Shown: positions 27,793 through 35,824 of the stretch, piece after piece
How the letters are laid out: each line of letters starts with the position of its first letter
Position numbering within the stretch: position 1 is the stretch's first letter
Source: Asparagopsis taxiformis
Lineage: Eukaryota; Rhodophyta; Florideophyceae; Bonnemaisoniales; Bonnemaisoniaceae
Assembly: GCA_030407315.1 (NCBI GenBank)
Contig: JALQPE010001712.1
Coordinates: 1-35,824 of the forward strand
DNA length: 35,824 nucleotides
Reading direction: 5' to 3'
The notes under the pieces: generated by a model
What the model was told of the DNA's origin: nothing
Database searches by the model: none
Seen by the model: the letters and a program-made list of their open reading frames with translations, nothing else
Program-made: the position numbers and the translations under genes

Positions 27793-30147
27793 TTAGTTCA
27801 CACCGAGAGACTCTCTTATACCCTTCGCATCGTTGACAGTTATTGTTCGATCCCTTTTGAGAGAAGAGAACTTGACCAGCACAGTATTCACGCTTATTAT
27901 CTGTCGAAATGGAACTTTTCTTCCATTTGTCACCTTCGTGCTAACGCTGTACTTTGCTTCATATGGATTGTGCCAATCTTTGTCAGGCTCATACCATATT
28001 ATTGATAGAGACGAAGCAACACCTTCTGTTGTACGGGTGTGAACTGAAACGACCTCTGCAATCCAAAATGTGTCATTCCCATCAACTGTCTTCACGGCAA
28101 CCATATCCCCTGCTCCATACTCGAAGTCGAAAAATGGTGTGGAGGAGAGATCTGCATCCTGATCCTCATATTCGATGGTCCCATTTTGATCGTCCGAAGG
28201 ACGGTTCGTCGCCATCTCAAAACTGTCCTCCAGATCCCAATGAAATTTCTCCTCGCGGTCTCGATATACTCGATCTCGAAGTTCTCTTAGAGACTGCATT
28301 TTCATGGAACACCCAACTCTAGCTTCATTCGACTCCAAGCATTTGTTGATAGCCGTGACGTTTGGCGGGGACTTCAAGATGGTCGGTGGTGTGTTTTGTA
28401 ATGAAGGGACGAATTTCAAGAAGCCAGAATTAGGGTTGATGTCATCCAGAGGCTTCCAGGACTCATTACAGTTAACCCGCACTGAACATTTCGCACCAAA
28501 TTCTATTGAGTCGACATGCTGTGTCTGATCTATTCTACTGAACTTGAAGAATCTGAAATGGCTGAATGGTGGAATACTCCGGAGACACCTCTCAGAAATG
28601 CAAAGACCACTAAAGTTCGCTACACTCATCATACGGGACACGGTTGGGCGAGGAGTATACGAGTTGCGCAACTGATCCATAAGGTCTTCCATGGTCAGTG
28701 CCTCATTGGTCCGGAGTCTGTTGGATGTTCTGCTAAAACATTGGTCAATATCACTGTGAGTGTGACCAATGGGCAGAAAAGAGACAATGACCTCCTCAAA
28801 AACGCCTCGACGCACTAACATCTCCAAATATGCCATAACGAACCGGTTTTTGTTCTCCCGAGTGCAGTTGTCGAGCTGCAAATACATTTTTGAAGGCATC
28901 TTGGATGATTTTTCTACTTTGCGTTGCAGAACCCGGTGTATCGTCTCTATTATATGATTTCCACCTGTTTCAAACTCTTCTGTTAGTAGTAACAGGGAAA
29001 GCTCGTTCACTGCACTATGCTCCAGCGCCCCAATGAGCCTGACCTTGAGCTTTTCTCCCCTTGAAGATTTTGTTTCGAAAATAAAATGTGGTAACCCAAA
29101 GGCTGACTGATCTGCTCCGTCAATTACAAATGAGCAGACCATAGATGGGTTCCGCTTTGCTTCTTGTCTTTTCTTCTCATAGGCTCTCCTCTCTCTTTCA
29201 ATAAACTCCAAATGCGATTTATGCCTGCGTCGGAGCACGCTTGCTCGTTCTTCGTTCAATCTACACCGGCCTAGCTCTGCCCGCAACATTTCACATTCGT
29301 TGCACTTGGCAAAACGGTGATGTTTTCGGACTTTGATACTGCTGCATTCCGATCTCCATACACGTAAGAAGTAACTCTCACTGGGTGGCCTCGAAGCCGA
29401 GCTGCTGGCCCATTGATTTTGATCACGAGGGAGATTGTTGATGTCTTCGAGAAACTTTTTGTAAACGCTTGCTTTGTTGAAGAAAGGGAGGTGCTGCTCA
29501 GTTCTATCTGGCATTAGCTGAGCTGTGGTTTCTGCGAGAGACTGTAAGTAGTTTACGATCCTGCATTTCTGATTTTCCATCCTGTATATTCCTCGAGGCA
29601 AAGCTTCTATTGAGCACGATGATGGAGCCATCAATGTGCATTTCACACAGCTTTGCAGAGTCTTGGAAAACCGAAAAGCCTTCACTAGGAAAGTACTGCA
29701 CACTGGGTTGCCATTGAACATAAACGACCTCAAATTTTCATCAAACATTAAGCTCAATGTTCGCTTCCTCTCCGATCGGTTCATTGATATAATGCGCTTG
29801 TACTGAGAAAATGCAAAGCTCTTTTCCACAGATGTGAAACAACGTTTTTTGCAGCATGTTTGATTAGCTTCGAACGGATTTGTCTTCATTTTCGACATCC
29901 TTAGGCGTTCCTTTCTAAGGGAGCTCACTGGCGAGGTAGAACGCTTCACTCGAGTTTTGTACGTGTAGATACGTCTGACCTTCAGATTTGGACCGTTCGT
30001 TGCACACTGCCTCGAATATTTGTCCTGCATGGATGAGCCTGCGAAGTGGTTTCCGGATTCTATGGACTGCAATGAACGTTCTGATGAGGGCGATCTTGTA
30101 GAGTGGAATGAATCACTGGAAGTTCGAAGTGAAGTTGAGAGTTCCAT
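27793..30147 (-). CDS. DUF7869-type DDE transposase-like protein, element 2 (784 aa)
   Basis: Homologue of the 12042-14672 protein; the conserved core is roughly two-thirds identical by eye. The N-terminal 90 residues are Ser- and Arg-rich with basic clusters. A Cys-rich block (TCCKKRC, about 97-103) and the zinc motif H277-x4-C282-x2-C285 precede the core. The core carries VIDGADQSAFGLPHF (D343, D346), LQLDNCTRENKN (D426) and GHTHSDIDQCFS (H462, D466, D468). A segment before the second Asp (TEEFETGGNHIIETIHR) is almost unchanged between the two proteins. Residues about 680-784 form the SH3-like end (TFWIAEVVSV, SIIWYEPDKD, VPFRQIISV). The ATG at 30147 is a clean start. All candidate catalytic residues are intact, so the protein may be active. 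It diverges from the methyltransferase gene. Confidence 0.85.
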   Translation of the reverse strand: MELSTSLRTSSDSFHSTRSPSSERSLQSIESGNHFAGSSMQDKYSRQCATNGPNLKVRRIYTYKTRVKRSTSPVSSLRKERLRMSKMKTNPFEANQTCCKKRCFTSVEKSFAFSQYKRIISMNRSERKRTLSLMFDENLRSFMFNGNPVCSTFLVKAFRFSKTLQSCVKCTLMAPSSCSIEALPRGIYRMENQKCRIVNYLQSLAETTAQLMPDRTEQHLPFFNKASVYKKFLEDINNLPRDQNQWASSSASRPPSESYFLRVWRSECSSIKVRKHHRFAKCNECEMLRAELGRCRLNEERASVLRRRHKSHLEFIERERRAYEKKRQEAKRNPSMVCSFVIDGADQSAFGLPHFIFETKSSRGEKLKVRLIGALEHSAVNELSLLLLTEEFETGGNHIIETIHRVLQRKVEKSSKMPSKMYLQLDNCTRENKNRFVMAYLEMLVRRGVFEEVIVSFLPIGHTHSDIDQCFSRTSNRLRTNEALTMEDLMDQLRNSYTPRPTVSRMMSVANFSGLCISERCLRSIPPFSHFRFFKFSRIDQTQHVDSIEFGAKCSVRVNCNESWKPLDDINPNSGFLKFVPSLQNTPPTILKSPPNVTAINKCLESNEARVGCSMKMQSLRELRDRVYRDREEKFHWDLEDSFEMATNRPSDDQNGTIEYEDQDADLSSTPFFDFEYGAGDMVAVKTVDGNDTFWIAEVVSVHTRTTEGVASSLSIIWYEPDKDWHNPYEAKYSVSTKVTNGRKVPFRQIISVNTVLVKFSSLKRDRTITVNDAKGIRESLGVN

Positions 30148-31613
30148 CGAACTCGGTCAAGGAGAAAATGATGAGGGCAGAACTGGAAAAAAGAGTGTCT
30201 TGACTTCTCGGATGATTTTCGTCATCCGGGTTATATGTTTGCATGGCAAACAAATGAAAAATTCTTCATGTGACGTGTCTGGATGAAGCAGTCACAATGC
30301 TTGGGTTTACTATCTACAGTGAACAGCTAAGTTGAGAACGAAGTTGTACCGGTTACAGAAAGAAACGGATGGCTTTCTAATGACCGTTCAGTTAACGGAA
30401 TAATGCGGTTTGAATTTCACAAATTGCAGTTCCGATAGTAGCCCAGTACGATTACATAACCGCTTCTAGGGTATTGGTCCGTTAACTCAGAAAAAGCCCA
30501 GGCCCTATGCACTGGGCGGAAAAATGGGCTCACAGTTGTCAGGGTGACGTTAAAGACTACAGTTTGGATTTGTGAAGCACAGGTACAGATTGAGGTGATC
30601 ATTGGCAATACGTTACAAAAGAATACATAACTGTTGTATTTCGACTACATGTGTGTTCGATGTGCGACATGTACAGTGTAGATGACGTGAGGACTTCCGA
30701 AACATTCCATACGTCACTGACCTGTTCCGTGCATGGGCCGAACAGGCCAGTGAGCTACGCGCAGAAGTGGGCCTGATGTATCACTAATTGGGCGTAGACG
30801 ACACTATTGGCTGACACCTGACACCTTTCTCGCAATCTCAATATGAGAACACAGCTCGAAGACCTATGTCCAAACAGATAGGTAGGGGAACAGTTTCTCC
30901 CTGACAGATGACGAAAAATCATTGGTAGAATTATCCTTTCCAAATTCTCGGCAGGTACATTATGAGGTTACACGTAGTCGAAATATCTGCCGGTATCATT
31001 GAAATGTTACACTGTAATTTAGTTTTTGTTTTCTTTTGGTTCCAACGATTTGCCATCAGTGATAGCCATTCTCCCCATCTCAATATGGGACAATAGGTTA
31101 GGATTTTCCTTTCAATTTTCAACCGTTAGAAGTATTTGTTTATGTGGAAAGCAAAAAGTTCGCGTAACAGAACTCGAGAGCCGTTGTTCGGTCCCATGAG
31201 ACATTCATCTCATCATTCTTTCCTGAAAGAGAAACATTTATCACGTCTCATATTCTGACTTGCCTGTACAGTGCGCATACGTTGATCAGATAGGAAAGAG
31301 CATGGGTTGCAAATCATTGTAGTGGGATCACCTCTTTTTTTAAAGTTCTTTTGACATACTAGTGATCTCAAAAGGATCATACTGTAAACTTCCCTCTTGA
31401 AAAGTGACGAGAATAGCCCAAACATGATTGAAACGTTTTTCTGAAACATTCGACTACAGATGACCAGCGTGCAAGTGTTCAAATCATTGGGTTCTTCGAG
31501 CCCTTGCATAATTGCAAAAAGGATCATTTATAGCACGAACAGTCTTAATAACTTCAGACGCTTTTGTATCCCTCACTACTCCCCGCCATACTCTCTGCTC
31601 ATATTCCTGAGCT
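30148..31613. promoter_or_regulatory. Divergent intergenic region of element 2
   Basis: 1.47 kb between the two divergent starts, expected to hold both promoters. Only short unsupported frames occur. I saw no clear TATA box or repeated motif, and the AAATGTGAC motif of element 1 was not found. Confidence 0.3.
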
Positions 31614-34442
31614 ATGGGTAGAACTACCCGCAGGGCTACTGCGGCGAAGGAAAAGAAAAGTAATCCGCAAAAATCCCAGATACGGCAAGTTGACGTTCTG
31701 TTTGCAGAAATTGAAAGAAATGGTGTTCTGCAGGCAATTGACCCTCGCGCATGCATACCGCTTACACAACCGAGAGCTATCTCATCTTCTGGACTTGACA
31801 GACTAGAACACAGCTTTACCAGTTTTGAGTCCACTTCTACATTTACTGGATACAATGCTGCTGGAGGAAAGGCGGTGGTGATCAAACTTGAAGGGGTTTA
31901 TTCTCATTATCCTAAAATGTTCTTGTCTAATACGAAACGATTGCCTGAAGCGGAAGTGAACACAATTCTGGCTGACACACCGGATTGGTATGGAGTCGTC
32001 GACGGTCACCATCGGCTTCTTGTGCTACAGCGTCTGATCGAAAAGAGGCCGGAGCAGTGGTGTGGATTCCAATGGAACGTTTTGCTCATACCAGCCTCGC
32101 CGATTGATCAGCTTCGTGCATATGCTAGAGCACGAAATTCCCTTCAGGAAGAGAACTATATAGTCAAGACATCGGTTTACGACGTAATGCGGGCTCTGAA
32201 AGACGATGCCAAAACTCTCGTCCGGGAAAAAAATTTGAACCCAGACTGCTTGCCTAAAGGCTTCATTACGGAAGTTGCAGATTACTACGCTGGAGGGAAG
32301 GGGAGAGCGAACAATACCCAGAAACAGTTGGCAGGGTGTGTTATTCGTCTCTCTGAGCGAGTTCTGTCAACGATAGGAGAGATTGTTAACGGTGAATTTC
32401 GTGACCTCGCCATAGCTTTTGATAAGAGGGCTGCAGGCTTCACAGGGTCGACAGCAAAAGATGATTCGACTCTTGAATGCAGAGTCTACCTGGATATGAT
32501 ATCTACAAACACCTTGAAGGCTTCTTCGGCATTCATGGGAGCATGCGAGGATGATCAAATTAACTCTCTGTACCGTGTGCAGCGGCATTGTCGTGAACAT
32601 AACTTTAAATCTGTGCATGCAACTATTATGCAAAAGCAGGTCTTGGCATCCAAATCTGCTAGAAAGGAGGTTGAGAAGTTCGAAAAATTCCTGGACTCTG
32701 AAGGGAAATGGCCGATAGAGATGGAACAGATCCGGGAGAACTTACTAAGAACTACACTTATGGATGAAGAAGTCGAGGGTAGTTCGGGAAATGAACATGA
32801 GCTACTACCTTCTCTCCTCAAGTTCCATGCTGCCGCTTTTCCCTTGAAGCACAAGTGGAAAATGAAAAAGTACTCTGAGCTTATCAGCCCTTCTCAACCT
32901 GATCATCTCGCCAGTTCCGGAGCTGAACAAACACTCTCTACGCAAAACGATTCTAGGCCGCAAACTCAAAACAGTTCTAGTTCCCTTCCTGTCGACTCCG
33001 ATTATAGACCGGAGATTCCAGGTGAAGCTAGCGGCAATGATAACCGAAAATCTTCAGAGCAAAATTTAGAACCAACCAGTCCGATGTCCATACTGGATGA
33101 GCCAAATACAGCGACATCTCGCCATAGTCGCTGTCAATCAACACCTGAAAAAGGTATTGCAAAATCTTCACTTTCTCCTACCTGCTCTACCAAACATTCG
33201 CAGCGTCTGAACCAAACTGAGAAAGAACATCATGTATCCGATGCTGAAACTCTGAAACAGAACAACCTGCGATGTTACCAAATGTCTTGGCAGCAATTTC
33301 AAAACACTGTGGCCGCGGATGACAACTCATTCGACCTCGTCCTCACGGATCCCCCGTACTTTCTCAAGACAAATGCATCCCAGACGGGGAGGAACTACTC
33401 TGACTACATTGATGACAGAGAAATGAAGTCATTTGCGCAGTTCTGCAGGAGAATGACTAAGCCGGGAGGTCATGTTATTATTTTCACATCGTTTCATCTG
33501 ATTGCACGATGGTACGAGGCCTTCCGTACAACCGATATGACTTCAATGTCTCATCCTTTGACGATTGTAAAACAAAGCGAAGGATTGCAGAGAAATAGAA
33601 GCAAGAGCTTCCCTCAAAATGCTGTGGAGTTTGCTTTGGTGGTGAAAGCAGCTGGACGGCATCCACACGGATTCCAAGTAGACCTTGAGTCACAGTACTG
33701 CCTATTGCAATCTTCCCATAAGCGGAAATTCAACGTCATTGACAGCGTTCCTGTCGTAAAAAATAAGCTGACATTCCCTGGCACGAGGACAGTGGTTCGC
33801 GTAGAGGAAAAGAATCCGGCGCTTCTGTCTGAAATTATGACAACTTTCGCACCAGAAGGAGGTAGTGTACTTGACCCGTACGCAGGAACAATGACGACTG
33901 GGATTGCTAGTCTTGCAACAAGAAGACCCTGTACAATGATCGAATCAGCTCCTGACTGTTTTCGCCTTGCGTATGATCGTCTAGTCCGAATATCAAGAAA
34001 AAGCGCTTCACTGACTGAAAAAAGCAGAAGGACAAGGTCCAAGAATGATTCAGGACAGTTTCAAGTTGAAGCGAAGTCGGTTTTGTACTCCCTAGACTCT
34101 CAGTCTGGGAAAGAGAGCTTTGACTCGTGCGTTGGTCAAGAAAAAGAAAAGCAGACCGGAGGAAATACTGAAGATGACGAGGACTACCCGAAAACTCAGC
34201 TGCAAGAAGACGAAAGTCATCACACTGCAGCAAATTGCAAAAACACTACCGACAAGATAGAAGATCCAGGAATTGTTTGTGCGTCAGGTCAGTTTTGTTT
34301 ACTAGCGGGTGATAGCCAAGCTCAGATTCCTGAACGGCTCCTGTCGAGATGTTCAGTGTGTCGAAAAAAAGTGCACGATCTTTGTGGAGGTGGAGAGGAT
34401 GTAGAAGTTGTCTGCGAACAATGCAGAAGGACAAGAACATAA
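31614..34442 (+). CDS. ParB-like/DNA amino-methyltransferase fusion with zinc finger, element 2 (942 aa)
   Basis: Homologue of the 8047-10974 protein. Residues about 25-190 are ParB/Srx-like with GVVDGHHRLLVL (D130-R134). A helical middle region follows, with a Ser/Gln-rich linker at about 425-545. The methyltransferase has FDLVLTDPPY (DPPY 579-582), KPGGHVIIF (616-624) and a canonical AdoMet motif DPYAGT at 754-759, again in beta-class order. The DPPY-to-motif-I spacing (175 residues) equals that of the other copy. The C-terminus carries C913-x2-C916, H921-x2-C924 and C934-x2-C937, a treble-clef or PHD-like zinc finger, where the element 1 protein has a DUF8039-like segment. The start is MGR at an ATG, as in the homologue. 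The expected product is N6-methyladenine, or N4-methylcytosine, on transposon DNA; this is inferred. Confidence 0.9.
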   Translation: MGRTTRRATAAKEKKSNPQKSQIRQVDVLFAEIERNGVLQAIDPRACIPLTQPRAISSSGLDRLEHSFTSFESTSTFTGYNAAGGKAVVIKLEGVYSHYPKMFLSNTKRLPEAEVNTILADTPDWYGVVDGHHRLLVLQRLIEKRPEQWCGFQWNVLLIPASPIDQLRAYARARNSLQEENYIVKTSVYDVMRALKDDAKTLVREKNLNPDCLPKGFITEVADYYAGGKGRANNTQKQLAGCVIRLSERVLSTIGEIVNGEFRDLAIAFDKRAAGFTGSTAKDDSTLECRVYLDMISTNTLKASSAFMGACEDDQINSLYRVQRHCREHNFKSVHATIMQKQVLASKSARKEVEKFEKFLDSEGKWPIEMEQIRENLLRTTLMDEEVEGSSGNEHELLPSLLKFHAAAFPLKHKWKMKKYSELISPSQPDHLASSGAEQTLSTQNDSRPQTQNSSSSLPVDSDYRPEIPGEASGNDNRKSSEQNLEPTSPMSILDEPNTATSRHSRCQSTPEKGIAKSSLSPTCSTKHSQRLNQTEKEHHVSDAETLKQNNLRCYQMSWQQFQNTVAADDNSFDLVLTDPPYFLKTNASQTGRNYSDYIDDREMKSFAQFCRRMTKPGGHVIIFTSFHLIARWYEAFRTTDMTSMSHPLTIVKQSEGLQRNRSKSFPQNAVEFALVVKAAGRHPHGFQVDLESQYCLLQSSHKRKFNVIDSVPVVKNKLTFPGTRTVVRVEEKNPALLSEIMTTFAPEGGSVLDPYAGTMTTGIASLATRRPCTMIESAPDCFRLAYDRLVRISRKSASLTEKSRRTRSKNDSGQFQVEAKSVLYSLDSQSGKESFDSCVGQEKEKQTGGNTEDDEDYPKTQLQEDESHHTAANCKNTTDKIEDPGIVCASGQFCLLAGDSQAQIPERLLSRCSVCRKKVHDLCGGGEDVEVVCEQCRRTRT

Positions 34443-34539
34443 GAACTTCTCGGCAAAATGTCGACACTAAAGAAATCTCATTTCCCGTTACGAGCTTCAT
34501 TTAGTATACGAATTATGACTGACACTATTGGTGCCATTT

Positions 34540-35813
34540 CGTGCAATGTACGTGTTGCAGCGTGCATGAAAATGACATAAGCTGCGATGAGAACATCGGT
34601 ATCCGCTGACAAGACATATATTTCCGATCATTGTCTGTCAAAAACTTTTGCCCAGCTTGAAACGCTGGTCGGAGTATTGGTGCACAAGCGAGAACAACAC
34701 GGAATCACGAATTGGCATGCACATTGCTGTGCAAAGTATGCGTGACATTTGTGAGCTGCACTGATTTTTTCCTTCAATTGTGCTAGTCCTTCAGCTGACC
34801 TACATCAAGCTGCGGAAGGGTCTCGGCAGGTTCTAGAATCGCTCACACACGATCACATATGCTTGCATTGCAGACTGGTATCCAATCCCAGAAGTTGACA
34901 TGAGATATGTAGCGTATGGTCAGCTGATGGTTAACAATCTAAACTTGTAACATTTCCACTTTGGATACTTGCGCACAGTAGTTCGAAGCTGGAAATTCAG
35001 CGCACAGTCGCGCTGTGAGCGCGCGCATTGATTGAATTGTCTATCCCGTGAGCATTCGTATACTCACCCATACAAATTTCCCTCTGATGCGTAGCAATCA
35101 TTCCCAGTCAAGCTGCAAGTAAGCACCATTGTGCAATAGTTTGTGCAGTCGTGACTATCTTCCCCATCTCATGTACTCAGCCTAGAGGTACTTGAAGCGC
35201 AGAGTTCGTGGCAAAAATAATATGCGAGTGAGCTTTGCTGCTTGTAGTACAGCCAATGGTCTGGACACAGACTGCAGTATTACTTTTCACAAACAGGCTT
35301 ACCAGAAAGCAGAAAAGCTTTCCGTAATCCTGCATGAAAACGTGCTGTTGACGCGCGCATGTAGATAGCCAGAGCGATTTTGCGTTCGGCCTTTACATCG
35401 CGCAGCAGCAAACCGCGGTGTACAGCTCTCCTATCGACAGGATTGTAATCATAGACTGCGAGAGGAGCGGAGAATAAGCCATATTGACAGGACCTTGTCT
35501 ACAGAGTCCTCAGTCCAGAACTTGTCGTAATTACTACTGTTGCGCCGTCCATGACGTCACTTCCTGCAGTTCCATAAATTTATCCAAAAAATTCTCAGAA
35601 TTTGTAAGTGAGAAAATTGTAAACTAGCAGGATCAAAGAGATTGCTAATTTAGTCCAACACATTTAGAATAACAGCTCCATTCAGTTTAGCTATATACAG
35701 TTGCGTTCTACGTAATGAAACTTCTGTACTGACTCAAAAATATTTGGAACAGCACAGAAAAAAATTCCAGTCCGATTAAAAAATTCCAGTCCGAAATTAG
35801 CAAAAGTAGTGTT
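34540..35813. repeat. Right terminal inverted repeat of element 2 (1.27 kb)
   Basis: Reverse complement of 25801-27073 with a few differences. It ends ...AGTAGTGTT at 35813, followed by CTCC. Its inner edge lies about 100 bp after the methyltransferase stop; that short interval holds nothing recognisable. Confidence 0.92.
35758..35793. repeat. Subterminal direct repeat, element 2 right
   Basis: Mirror copies of the CGGACTGGAATTTTTT pair at 35758-35774 and 35778-35793. Confidence 0.6.
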
Positions 35814-35817
35814 CTCC
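35814..35817. other. Target-site duplication, element 2 right (CTCC)
   Basis: CTCC directly follows the right repeat and matches 25797-25800. The window ends 7 bp later. Confidence 0.75.
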
Positions 35818-35824
35818 GCCTGTC

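Larger units (their letters stand above)
25801..35813. mobile_element. Element 2: 10.0-kb transposon with the same gene pair
   Basis: Bounded by inverted repeats of about 1.27 kb starting 5'-AACACTACTTT and by CTCC duplications. The core holds a transposase-like gene on the minus strand (27793-30147) and a ParB-methyltransferase gene on the plus strand (31614-34442), divergent as in element 1 but mirrored relative to the window. Both frames are intact. The repeats differ in sequence from those of element 1 apart from the AACACTnnTTT terminus. The arms differ by several substitutions and small indels, so this insertion or its last homogenisation is older than for element 1. Confidence 0.85.

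Overview
The window is eukaryotic, repeat-rich DNA dominated by two related, apparently undescribed DNA transposons. Eukaryotic origin is shown by relics of spliceosomal PRP8 and of an importin-beta/transportin-like gene. The long transposon genes are uninterrupted by introns, there are no operons, and host gene density is very low. An intron-poor lineage such as a red alga is possible, but the sequence does not prove it.

Layout. 54-390: array of short perfect palindromes. 1235-3890: eroded coding sequence whose first part looks like an importin-beta/transportin N-terminus. 4038-18374: element 1 (14.3 kb), with 3,645-bp terminal inverted repeats (TIRs) and a GTAT target duplication. It holds a ParB-DNA methyltransferase gene (minus strand) and a DUF7869/DDE-type transposase-like gene (plus strand), divergently arranged. 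18896-22560: 74-bp and 172-bp tandem repeats plus three fold-back clusters holding ten copies of one 37-39-bp palindrome. 22865-25045: broken minus-strand coding sequence, including a probable 2-oxoglutarate/Fe(II) dioxygenase-like pseudogene. 25797-35817: element 2 (10.0 kb), with about 1.27-kb TIRs, a CTCC target duplication and the same divergent gene pair in mirror orientation.

How the genes may work together. Both elements end in 5'-AACACTnnTTT, carry 4-bp target duplications and encode the same two proteins. The first has RNase H-like motifs (DGADQ, LDNC, GHTHxDIDQ), an H/C zinc motif and a C-terminal SH3-like region. The second joins a ParB/Srx-like DGxHR domain to a beta-class DPPY amino-methyltransferase. 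The simplest model is a transposase that cuts and joins the ends, with a partner that binds and methylates element DNA. The model is inference; the architecture is read directly from sequence.

The element 1 TIRs carry a captured, multiply broken PRP8 gene, so the window contains two mirror copies. A decayed inverted copy of the transposase 3' end lies just inside the left TIR, which suggests the repeats were once longer on the inside.
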